In this document: positions 46,780 to 55,659 of the stretch, piece by piece
Numbering within the stretch: position 1 is the first letter of the stretch
Layout of the letters: the number at the start of each line of letters is the position of its first letter
NCBI GenBank assembly: GCA_958299035.1
Contig: CATQJL010000112.1
Span: forward strand, 66,991,117-67,055,116
Reading direction: 5' to 3'
DNA length: 64,000 nucleotides
Source: Cylicocyclus nassatus
Taxonomy: Eukaryota; Nematoda; Chromadorea; Rhabditida; Strongylidae
Notes under the pieces: generated by a model
What the model saw: only the letters and a program-made list of their open reading frames with translations
The model's database searches: none
Told to the model about the DNA's origin: nothing
Position numbers and translations under genes: made by a program

Positions 46780-47880
46780 AAAGCTTGAAGTAGCTTCTTT
46801 TGCTGAGCTATGGATTGACCTGATAGCTAGCAGCAAGCTTTTGATTTGACTGTTGTTGATCAACCGTCAAGGAGCTTGGGTGGGTCGTCTGCTAACTGTG
46901 GATTGACCAGGCAGCTAGTTTGACCTCTTTACTAAGCTGTGGATTGGACCTGACAGCTTAATAAGGTGACTCTTGTATGTGAAAGTGGATGAACCAGCAA
47001 TCACAGTCTTTTTTGGCTGTTGGAAGCCAAAAAAAATTCGAGGAGTTCTTTTACTAACTGTGGATGAACCAGTCAGCTAGTTAGAAACCTCTGCTAAGCT
47101 ATGGATAGGACCTGATAGCTTAGCGAGTTGACTCTTGTATGTGAAAGTGGATGAACCAGCAATCACAGAGTCTTTTTCGGCTGTTGGAAGCCAAAAAAAA
47201 TTCGAGGGGTTCTTTTACTAACTGTGGATGAACCAGTCAGCTAGTTAGAAACCTCTGCTAAGCTATGGATAGGACCTGATAGCTTAGCGAGTTGACTCTT
47301 GTATGTGAAAGTGGATGAACCAGCAATCACAGAGTCTTTTTCGGCTGTTGAAAAGCCAAAAAAATTCGAGGAGTTCTTTTACTAACTGTGGATGAACCAG
47401 TCAGCTAGTTAGAAACCTCTGCTAAGCTATGGATAGGACCTGATAGCTTAGCGAGTTGACTCTTGTATGTGAAAGTGGATGAACCAGCAATCACAGAGTC
47501 TTTTTTGGCTGTTGGAAGCCAAAAAATTTGAGGAGTTCTTTTACTAACTGTGGATGAACCAGTCAATTAGTTAGAAAACCTCTGCTAAGCTATGGATAGG
47601 ACCTGATAGCTTAGCAAGACTCGTATTAGTAAAAGTGGATGAACCAACAATTACTAGAGTCGAATATTGGCTAATTAGTAGCCTAGAGTGCGAGGAGTCT
47701 GTCGCTAACTGTGGATGAACCAGTCAGTTAGCTAGAAACCTCTACTAAGCTGTGGATAGGACCTGACAGCTTAGTAAGACTCTTGGTCGCGAAAGTGGAT
47801 GAACCAGCAATCACGAGAGTCGAATAATCGGCTGTTAGTAGCCTGCCACGCGGGACTTTTATCGAATTTCGGTGAGCCAC
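46780..47880 (-). repeat. BEL-1 leader tandem repeats, about 6 units of 161-164 bp
   Basis: Units begin at an ACTGTGGAT phrase located at about 46895, 47057, 47221, 47385, 47547 and 47708. Each contains two imperfect hairpins, TTACTAACTGTGG..CAGTTAGT-like and GCTAAGCTATGG..GATAGCTTAGC, and the phrase GTGGATGAACCAGCAATCAC. They fill the space between the primer site and the gag ATG. The middle units are the most alike and the outer ones have drifted. The role is unknown. Confidence 0.85.
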
Positions 47881-47897
47881 CGAAGAGACGATCTGTT

Positions 47898-47910
47898 GGC
47901 CGATGCACCA
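47898..47910 (-). promoter_or_regulatory. BEL-1 primer-binding site, tRNA-Gly type
   Basis: The minus strand reads TGGTGCATCGGCC just inside the 5' LTR (one base between). This complements the 3' end of eukaryotic tRNA-Gly(GCC), which ends GGCCGATGCA plus CCA. Confidence 0.75.
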
Positions 47911-48251
47911 ATTGGTAAAGACCAAGTTGGGTGGCAACAACGAGTTTATTCACAGGGAATAGTGACGAACAGCGACTGGGCGATAGTGACGACTCCAGAA
48001 CTTGGTATCCAGGCTCTTTTATACAGCCAAATTGGGCGTGTATAGCCTGGATGCCAACTTCTGGCAAAGAATGCTATCAATGCAGTAGAAGTTTCGCCTA
48101 TTTGAAAGTAGGCGCCGCCGAGTGCATTATCAAGGGCCATGAGGGTGACCCGGCGGCTAAACAGGTGCATGGACAATCTACAACTTGTCCATGACAGAAT
48201 GGATACATTCACATAATCGAAGACAGTCGTTAACAAATATTATTAACGACA
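47911..48251 (-). repeat. 5' LTR of BEL-1
   Basis: 341 bp, the same as the 3' LTR at 36296-36636 by eye except for the base next to the primer site. Contains the TATAAAAG promoter box and the downstream AATAAA. Flanked on the outside by CTTAG (48252-48256). Confidence 0.9.
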
Positions 48252-48256
48252 CTTAG

Positions 48257-48558
48257 CGACGTTCATAATGAATGCGCTCGATGTTTTGATAATCACCTAT
48301 CATGCTGTCAGCCATTTGCCTACTCGCATTATCTGTCCTTACATGAATTGAGAATTAGTTTGGATGTACGATTGAATGCGCTAATGCGTCTAATGGTTGG
48401 CGCACAATATGCAAATACACATTAGGCTCACTCTCTTCATGCTGTTGCTTCCATATAAATACATGCTAATGTTTGATGCTTCGCCTTTTCGCTATTTCCC
48501 TTTGCGCCAATAAACGTCTGAAGCTATCATTGCTCGTCACCTACGAACCTACCACCGG
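48257..48558 (+). repeat. 3' LTR of element 2, second part
   Basis: Continues the LTR interrupted by BEL-1. It carries TATAAATAC (about 48455) and AATAAACG (about 48511), a promoter box and poly(A) signal in sense orientation for element 2. The match to the 5' LTR (55660-57110, minus strand) ends at CCACCGG, near 48558. Joined length with 36216-36295 is 382 bp, against 383 bp for the 5' copy. Confidence 0.8.
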
Positions 48559-48582
48559 AACCATCCAAATTCCGGACAAAAG

Positions 48583-48918
48583 ATTGGCGCAAAGGGAAAT
48601 AGCGAAAAGGCGAAGCATCAAACATTAGCATGTATTTATATGGAAGCAACAGCATGAAGAGAGTGAGCCTAATGTGTATTTGCATATTGTGCGCCAACCA
48701 TTAGACGCATTAGCGCATTCAATCGTACATCCAAACTAATTCTCAATTCATGTAAGGACAGATAATGCGAGTAGGCAAATGGCTGACAGCATGATAGGTG
48801 ATTATCAAAACATCGAGCGCATTCATTATGAACGTCGCTAAGTGTACAGTCATCTTGGGTTTACGAAGAATTACTAATGAAGTTTACGAATTGGAACTAC
48901 CCTTTTGTAGAATTACAA
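48583..48918 (-). repeat. Truncated inverted LTR of element 2
   Basis: This is the element 2 LTR from its TGTAATTC start (48918, minus strand) to GCGCCAAT (48583). It is in inverted orientation to, and 24 bp beyond, the normal 3' LTR, so the two form a large hairpin with a loop of about 71 bp. The DNA just outside it (about 48960-49013) resembles the DNA just outside the 5' LTR at 57114-57172. Confidence 0.75.
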
Positions 48919-49603
48919 AAAGAAGGGACCGCGTGCGGACGCCGCTGCGGGTTTTTCATCATTGGGGACGCCGCTCCCCTCGCCGCAGGGATGTTAATGC
49001 ATGCGGCCCTAAGTGTGATGAGGTACTTCAAATTTCGCGCCGTAGCAAACCCCTGCAAAATCCTCCCATTTTCCCGGCGCCAAATCACACCAATTTTTGC
49101 CTTCACTTTCCCGTTCAAAGGCAGGATCCAAGCAGATTTTCAATTCCATATTTTTATGTTATCCAGGCCTTTTCAGTCGCTGACTTCGAATATGGAATTC
49201 AAAAAGCTGAATCCCTCAAAAAACACTTTTTCAACCCGGACGAGTGCTTCTGATGCTATCCTTGTCGAAAGAGCATCAACAGGTAGACGTAACGTGTTCG
49301 ATTGTTTTTGCTATGTGAAAACATGTCAAGGGGTGAGGATATTGCGTTCAAGGGGGTTGGCCGTGCGAGGAAGTGGGCGTGGTCATCGAGGCAGACGTCC
49401 GCGTGCTCGGGAGAATTTCAACTGCGCGCTTTCTGTTCCTCTTGGCCTTCTTGGTGCATTTAGACCAAAGCTGCTTCACAGTCAAAAAGTGCTTTTTGTG
49501 GCGTTCAACGCTTTGGAGAGTGCTGAGGAGGCTAGGCCGGGGAATCCCGCAACCGAGTCGCGATTGGCTGCCTGGGCTAATCAGCATATTTCCGCCAAAA
49601 TGA
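48919..49603. other. Repeat-derived sequence between LTR fragment and MITE
   Basis: The first part (about 48960-49013) is GGGGACGCCGCTCCCC with ATGTTAATGCATGCGGCC, close to 57115-57170. Bases about 49412-49520 form an inverted repeat with about 50408-50520 (core CTGCGCGCTTTCTGTTC). A 289-codon plus-strand open frame (48877-49746) crosses the LTR fragment, this DNA and a MITE, so it is not a gene. Confidence 0.55.
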
Positions 49604-49739
49604 GGGGTAGGGGAACGAAAGCCGCCAGCTTCGGTCGCTTGGGCGGACTGCTGGTCCTGGAACGACATGCAACAACGTTGCGAAGGGACCAGTCAGCCGC
49701 GAAGGCGGCTCAAACTGGCGGCTTTCGTTCCCCTACCCC
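49604..49739. mobile_element. Short foldback MITE
   Basis: A 136-bp element with inverted arms GGGGTAGGGGAACGAAAGCC and a 7-bp AAAATGA on each side (49597-49603, 49740-49746). The duplication could be 8 bp if one shared C is counted. No coding content. Confidence 0.75.
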
Positions 49740-49775
49740 AAAATGAGTGGCGTTACCGTCTCCTGCAGCCAATTA

Positions 49776-50361
49776 CCCTAATTTCCGGGGTATAAGGCGC
49801 AGTAGCTTTCACCGCGCGCGGACTGATGTATGATGACGTTCGCGATGCGCGGCGCGCACAAGCAGCCAGCAGCAACCTCTTTGACCCAGCAGCAGCTTTT
49901 TGTTCCCATTTTTTGCTGTTTTTCTCTCAATAGTGATTTGTTTCAGAACAAATCTCTACCTTCTCTTTTATTCTTCAAGAATGAGAACAAAACAAAAACA
50001 GCACCTTCTACCAGTAGTATCATTGTATAGGGAAGCACAGTCTCAGTACCAGCATTATTGGAAACGAAGGAAAGCACAAATGTAGCACGGTAACATCATT
50101 CGAAACAAAAGAAAGAATCATCCAAACATAAACACCGAGAACACCTTCATCCCATAAGTAACGATATTACAGTATAAATCCTGAGAAATTTTCAAAAAGT
50201 ACCGAAAGCACGATCTATGCGCAGTGAAGGATAACCACAGCACACATAGTACTAACCTTTCTAGATTTGGAAAGCAATCATTCAAAAAGCGTTTTCGCGC
50301 CACTGTTCGCTGCGGCGGGTGCGCCTTATACAAGGTGCGCCTTATACCCCGGAAATTAGGG
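49776..50361. mobile_element. Tc1/mariner-type MITE with CCCTAATTTCCGGGGTATAA ends
   Basis: A 586-bp element whose two ends read CCCTAATTTCCGGGGTATAA inwards, followed by GGCGCA, with TA on both sides (49774-49775, 50362-50363). It is nested inside a larger inverted pair (about 49412 and 50520). No transposase ORF is present. Confidence 0.78.
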
Positions 50362-50525
50362 TACTATTCTTGGCGGGATATTCTCAGCTCCAGCCTCCTC
50401 GGCAATCTGCAAGAGTGAAAAACGCCATGAAAAGCACTTTTTTCACTTTTTAGCACAGCTCTGGCCTAAACGCATCCAGAGGGTCAAAGAAGAACAGAAA
50501 GCGCGCAGCTGAAAATCTCCCGAGC

Positions 50526-51100
50526 CACTGCCTTTGAGGATCCACCATTTGATCTCCCAATTTATAATTAAGGTGTGTCCATTCTTTCCACTGCATTCGC
50601 CAACTCCTTGGCATTTCACCTGACCCGACGGCGTCTTAATTTAGGGATCACTACGTAATATAATTTAGAATCGTTGTTTACCCATTAACACCTGCTCCAT
50701 GGAACATGACAAACGAGGAGGCAGCAGACGTAGAAATTATGATGAAATATACTGATCTTTGACTAGGGATTGCTGCCAAGTGGTATGCGTTTTGGAACGC
50801 TGCCAAATTTCATAACGAGTGACCAAGCATATTTTCGTAAAAGGGTCACACAGTTTCGAAAGGCAATCACGAGTGTCGCAATGGTTTTGAGACTGTGTCG
50901 CCAGTGTTCGGGTGTGTTATTTGTACCTTTTTAAAATCGAACTTGTTATCCCAGAATGTGTCTTTCAAATATGTTCCACTCCTATTAGTTGCTTTTGAAA
51001 TGATGCCAAATTGCGTGAAAGCGTGACTTGAGCTAAATTTATCTATATTCTCAACTCTTCGTAAAAATGCTCTAACAACAGTCACTTTAGGATTATCTTG
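50526..51100. other. No supported feature
   Basis: Mixed sequence with no convincing exon or transposon end. A 95-codon minus-strand frame at 50867-51154 has no motif that I recognise. Confidence 0.4.
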
Positions 51101-51149
51101 CTTCCGCGTGTAGACAGCAGTCCTTATAATTCTTAAACGGTCTTCAAGC

Positions 51150-51950
51150 GGCACGCTGGGAATAAATCATTTTGAATAGTTGCTCTCGGTCTGTAAGCGG
51201 CACGTAGGGCAACCCGATCGGGAGGGAAGGAGATTTTTGTATGTTTGGGGCAGTTCTTATAATTCCTAAACGGTCTTCAAGCGGCACGTAAGGCATAAAC
51301 TTTCTTTTTGAATAGTTACTATCGGTCTGTAAGCGGATTTTTTTTTCAGATTTTCTTATGTTGGGGCAGTTCTTGTAATTCTTAAACGGTCTTCAAGCGG
51401 CACGTTGGGCATAAACTTTCTTTTTGAATAGTTACTCTCGGTCTGTAAGCGGCACGTAGGGCAACCCGATCGGGCAGGGAAACAGATTTTTGTAGGTTTG
51501 GGGCAGTCCTTATAATTCTTAAACGGTCTTCAAGCAGCAAGTAGGGAATAAACTTTCATTTTGAATATTTACTCTCGGTCTGTAAGCGGCACGTAGGGCA
51601 ACCCGATCGGGCAGGGAAACAGATTTTTGTATGTTTGGGGCAGTCCTTATAATTCTTAAACGGTCTTCAAGCGGCACGTAAGGCATAAACTTTCTTTTTG
51701 AATAGTTACTATCGGTCTGTAAGCGGCACGTAGGGTAACCCGGTCGGGCAGGGAAACAGATTTTTGTATGTTATAGCAGTTCTTGTAACGGTCTTTAACG
51801 GTCTTCAAGCTGCACGTAGAGCATGAACTGTCTTTCAGATAGATAATTGGTTTGTAAACGGCACGTAGGGCAATTTGATCGGACAGGGAAAGAAACGTTT
51901 GTGCAGTTCTTACAATTGACGGTCTTTGGGTGGCTCCCTTTTATAGTAAA
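51150..51950. repeat. Regular tandem array, about 135-bp dimer units
   Basis: About six units with the phrase TCGGTCTGTAAGCGGCACGT at roughly 51186, 51321, 51437, 51575, 51709 and a weaker copy near 51849. Each unit holds a second half-motif, CGGTCTTCAAGCGGCACGTA, plus AACCCGATCGGG and TTTTTGTATG. The core matches the degenerate array at 12600-15140, so both come from one repeat family. Confidence 0.78.
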
Positions 51951-52447
51951 GCTTCATATTCCTTTGGCGAAAAATTGAAGGATTCTTTGACAAAGTTCTT
52001 AGACGACTTTCGTTGCTGTCGGAACTGATTCTGAGAGAAAAGTGTTTTTTGTAATACGCATAATTCTTATGGTGTATTTCTACTTCCAAGACGATATGTT
52101 CTGCTACTTACTTAACGATCTTTTATGGAACTTGTTGAGAAGAACTGAAAGAGCAAATTCTCTTTGAGAGGGTAGAAAAGTGGGGGGGGGGGTATCTATG
52201 TCTCTGTGAGGAGGGAGATTTGCATAAAAAGCGTGTAAACGGATAATAATAATATCATGCAGGATGTAGCAGGAATTTCGAGAAATGCTGAATGATTTGT
52301 GGAGATTACCGCTTCTTCGAGCAGTTCTCCTTTTGTAGAATGCTCTTCGCAAAAATGTTCTCAGGAAAGGAATTGGAAACTTATTTAGAAATATTTTTAG
52401 TCAAACCTAAGCCCTTATATGTATCTGCCCCGACTCACTTGCTACGG

Positions 52448-52589
52448 GTAGAGGACTATATGTCGCCGAAAAAGGGCGGTCTTCGCGGTCATTTGCGACA
52501 AATACGCACTCTTGTACATGTGCGGACATGCGTTCCTGCAGGGAATCCGCGCGGGACTCTTCCAAATTCGGCGACATATAGTCCTCCAC
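52448..52589. repeat. Inverted repeat around GAGGACTATATGTCGCCGAA
   Basis: Arms at 52448-52470 and 52567-52589 are inverted copies (GAGGACTATATGTCGCCGAA) separated by about 95 bp. It is probably a small MITE. Target duplications are not clear. Overlapping short frames on both strands are a consequence of the symmetry. The rest of 51951-53085 shows no supported feature apart from a G run near 52181. Confidence 0.55.
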
Positions 52590-53094
52590 CCACCTGCTAC
52601 CCTACGGGTCGCTAGTAATTAAATTTTAGCTCGTAAGCTTTGTCCATTTTTTTGATTTCTTCCCCGCATCCACAATCATCCTCGCCTAGTTATATCAAAG
52701 GGATCAATTACTCTGCGCCTGACACGAGGTAATGTTCTTGATACTCGAGAGGGAAATTTTAGGACGATTATTATCACGAACGTCCATTTTCCAAGAAATA
52801 ATCAAAAAAGCACACAACTTTGTCGGTACGGTGCGTCCTCGATCCAGGACTGCTTCAACACACCCGATACACGTTAGTGTACCTGATATAAATACTTCAC
52901 ATTAATAGAGAACTCAAGAACAGATCAGCATTTACAATCTACTTGAAATGCCCAAAAAAACATTTTTTTTCTCTGACAAGAAGGAAGCTCGACGGACTCT
53001 ATGAGTAAATCCATGAAATGAAGCTCAGGTAAGAAGAGATTTCTGGAGCAATTTCAGAAAAAAAATTAAGCAGGACTCGGGATGACTGGCACAC

Positions 53095-54542
53095 GGGTGC
53101 GTAGCAAGTGTTACCCAGGCAGCCGCCTGGTGCCGCAGCCAGCCGCCAGAGCTGGCACCAACGCCGCGGCTGAGCTACCGTAAGCGCGCTCTCGTCGTCC
53201 GCAATCTCTCGCAGGGAGATTTTCGCAGCAGCCTCGCACCTCTCGCGCTGAGGTGCGAGAATTCCTTCAGAGATCGAGCTACTGCCACATGTTATATATC
53301 GATCACAGCGGAAAATTTATAGTTTATTAGTAATATATATTACAAAAAATATACAAAAACAAAAAAGTTGAATAAATAAATTGATGGAATGATTACAAAA
53401 ATTGAAAGCATAACATCGTGGAGTAAGTTCATAAAAAATATAAAATAGATTGTTGAATGATTTTTTGGCACAATTCGTTGTGACCTTTGGGGCAGAAGAC
53501 TTTAATACCCTAGGTCAGATATATGTAGAGAATCCGTTGCTATTGGAGGTAATTATTGATTTTTTGCCTGTTACCGAATCTTTTCGAAAAGATTATCAAT
53601 CCCAGAATCCGCTACCTGCTACAAGCCAGCTTTACTCTTCAGCCGCTGAAAGTCTAAAAAGTTAAAATCTACTTGTAGTCCAAAAATGTTGCATTTTAGA
53701 GCTGCCAGAAAATAAAAAGGGGACATCAAAAACAAAGAATAAGCCCCGGTGTCCCCTTCAAAGAAACCGCCTTCTCGATTTTGAAAACTTCATGGAAATG
53801 TAGCTTCCCTGACTAAAATACAACTAGGTTCTGTAGAAAAAAAATGAGTTTAGCACTGGAGGCTAGAAACAAAGTCTTAGCAGATTTTGTAAGAACGGGC
53901 TATGCAAGCGCAAGGTGTTCGTTACTAGGTAATTCCTTGTTTCTTTTTTCATTTGAATATTAATTGTGAATTGTTTGGATTTTTGGATTTTTTGCGGATT
54001 TTTTAGAGCTGCATCCTCGCAAGTAAATAGGGTAGAAATGAACAGCATCCCCGAAGAATTAAGAATTTTACCGGATGGGGAGGATTTCCTACAAATTCAA
54101 CTGCCAAATATTCATATCTATTATTCCGATGTAATTATTGAGGTAAATGCCCACAAAATTGTCCAAATTTGTCACAGAGAAAACCATTTGACAGCAGTGG
54201 GGATGTAAAATTTTAAATTTGATTGTGATTTTCATTTGTGATTTTTTGTGTTGTTTTTTATTTATTTAACTTTTTTTGTTTATATTTTTTGTAATGTATA
54301 TTACTAATAAACCACAAATTCTCCGCTGTGTTGATCGATATATAATATGTGGCAGTAGCTCGATCTCTGAAGGAATTCTCGCACCTCAGCGCGAGAGGTG
54401 CGAGGCTGCTGCGAAAATCTCCCTGCGAGAGATTGCGGACGACGAGAGCGCGCTTACGGTAGCTCAGCCGCGACGCTGGTGCCAGCTCTGGCGGCTGGCT
54501 GCGGCACCAGGCGGCTGCCTGGGTAACACTTGCACGCCTCCC
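53095..54542 (-). mobile_element. Foldback MULE-like element, copy B
   Basis: 1448 bp, in opposite orientation to copy A. The left end is GGGTGCGTAGCAAGTGTTAC and the right end, on the opposite strand, GGGAGGCGTGCAAGTGTTAC, with the same long arms. The left flank is CTGGCACAC (the complement of GTGTGCCAG beside copy A) and the right flank GTTTTGAAG (the complement of CTTCAAAAC). It lacks the mariner insertion and preserves the empty TA site. It carries small open frames at 53450-53665 and 53966-54208. Confidence 0.85.
53450..53665 (+). CDS. Small ORF carried by foldback element copy B
   Basis: The same 71-codon frame, beginning with TTG, as in copy A (31932-32147), with an identical translation. 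A second frame of 80 codons at 53966-54208 follows a TTTTTTAG acceptor-like site; in copy A that one is broken by the mariner insertion. The protein is unrecognised. The two frames could be exons of one element-borne or captured gene, but I cannot show splicing between them. Confidence 0.3.
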   Translation: MLNDFLAQFVVTFGAEDFNTLGQIYVENPLLLEVIIDFLPVTESFRKDYQSQNPLPATSQLYSSAAESLKS

Positions 54543-54835
54543 GTTTTGAAGGTTTGTGCATTGTCGCAGATGATCCATTTTGGGCACCCGACGCTGGCGA
54601 TAAATCGCCTCAGTACATGAAGTACTGTTGTTATTGTCATATCTAGTATCACATCTACGTAAATCGCTCGGCAGTTTAGACATGTAAAAAGTAACATCCA
54701 GTACTTTCCAGTAGTATTTTCGCTAGTCCGATAAGGCATGGGACCAAAAAAGTCCATTCCAACGTTTTTTTTTATGCTACCAGATTTATTAAAAGTGCAT
54801 GGATATAACTTGCATAGATTGAGTTTACTCATTAC
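54543..54835 (-). pseudogene. Element 2 integrase core fragment
   Basis: The minus-strand frame reads a BEL/Pao integrase core: MDFFGPMPYRTSENTTGKYW with the first catalytic Asp, a CLNCRAIYVDV strand, and ICDNAQTFK with the second Asp. It stops at the CTTCAAAAC junction with foldback copy B. The rest of the integrase continues in the same reading phase at 32505 on the plus strand, starting with the same nine bases. The zinc-binding N-terminus, RT, RNase H and gag are absent upstream. It is a fragment of element 2 separated by an inversion. Confidence 0.85.
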
Positions 54836-55623
54836 TTCGCAACATAGCAAGCGAAATGGCGAACAGGACGACACAATCCATCTTTACAGTACTTCCATTC
54901 GTTATTTATGCACTTGAAATTAGCTTCGTACCATATCACGTCTATATCGCCCTTTCCATCTTTGAACGCAATTTTCGCGAAATAGCCAAAGTTGTTGGGG
55001 CAGCTCGCAAAAGCGTCGGCCGTGCTTGTCGATGCATAAAGTGCGTCGGCATACTTATGGCAGTCCTGACCAGACAGGATACTACAATTGTAGAGGTTTT
55101 TGGGACACGATGCTGTGTATGGAATGTCCTTAATAGTGCCGTTGGACTTACTGATAGTAGACCAGCTAGGAGATAGATAGCAAGCAATGTGTCGAAGAGG
55201 ACGATCATATCCAATACTAGCATACAACCACCATTCGCCATTTCTGCACATCATCTGACTGGTAGCTTTGAACCGATTAGCACGTATGAAGTTCATGTCA
55301 CCACGATCCCATTTGAGAGTGATTTTCACTAAGTCAGGGTCTGGACAGTTTAGCAAAGCATCACCAGTCGTGGTATACCTGACCGCTTTGTCATTCCTAT
55401 AGCAGTCGCCTCCTGACCATATGTCGCAGTCATAGAGGTCTTGGGGGCACGAACCCTTATATAGAGGTAGAGGAGTGGTGTTTGCAGGATGGGAAGGACT
55501 TGGGCGGTCGGTACTGGATTCAGTGAACTTGAAATAGCATTGCAGATTTTGAAAGTTGAATTGAAATTGTACACCAACGCAGATTTCACCGAGAGCCAGA
55601 ATGAGCAGACTGCGCGCAGACAT
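54832..55623 (-). CDS. Intronless secreted protein with two Cys-rich repeats, in the gag position of element 2
   Basis: 264 codons from ATG 55623. The N-terminus (MSARSLLILALGEICVGVQF) looks like a signal peptide. Two related repeats of about 90-95 residues follow, each running from SCPxxLYxCxIxSGxDC through a CPxxxxxxxKI-type strand to a C-x-N-x-EW motif and a final RHxACY. The endings recall sushi-like or nematode DUF281-like secreted domains, but I cannot assign a family. The reading frame is a different phase from the integrase and its stop overlaps the start of that fragment. It begins about 37 bp after the 5' LTR of element 2, whose TATA box and poly(A) signal lie upstream on the same strand. 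Lack of introns over 0.8 kb is unusual among its neighbours and fits a reverse-transcribed capture, or an element-encoded secreted protein. Confidence 0.6.
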   Translation of the reverse strand: MSARSLLILALGEICVGVQFQFNFQNLQCYFKFTESSTDRPSPSHPANTTPLPLYKGSCPQDLYDCDIWSGGDCYRNDKAVRYTTTGDALLNCPDPDLVKITLKWDRGDMNFIRANRFKATSQMMCRNGEWWLYASIGYDRPLRHIACYLSPSWSTISKSNGTIKDIPYTASCPKNLYNCSILSGQDCHKYADALYASTSTADAFASCPNNFGYFAKIAFKDGKGDIDVIWYEANFKCINNEWKYCKDGLCRPVRHFACYVAK

Positions 55624-55659
55624 CGTCGGTTCAGGCATCTCAAACTTGGGTAACGGACG

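Larger units (their letters stand above)
36296..48251 (-). mobile_element. BEL-1: env-bearing BEL/Pao LTR retrotransposon
   Basis: The full-length element is 11,956 bp including a 1122-bp hAT-like insertion. Its 341-bp LTRs (36296-36636 and 47911-48251) appear identical except for the outermost base. The 5-bp target duplication CTTAG flanks it (36291-36295, 48252-48256). Order on the minus strand: 5' LTR, primer site, tandem-repeat leader, gag-protease, RT-RNaseH-integrase-env, a small CCHC ORF, 3' LTR. The near-identical LTRs indicate recent insertion. It lies in the 3' LTR of element 2. A purine-rich tract just before the 3' LTR is not obvious: the sequence there is G-rich on the opposite strand. 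Confidence 0.93.

Noticed and set aside
48252..48918. The hairpin at 48.25-48.92 kb read as a stand-alone foldback transposon
   Set aside because: The same sequence lies at both ends of element 2 in the same orientation relative to its coding strand, with TATA box and poly(A) signal, which fits LTRs better. The inverted part is treated as a truncated LTR.
48877..49746. 289-codon plus-strand open frame
   Set aside because: It crosses the inverted LTR fragment, unrelated repeat DNA and a MITE with its own target duplication, so it cannot be one gene.
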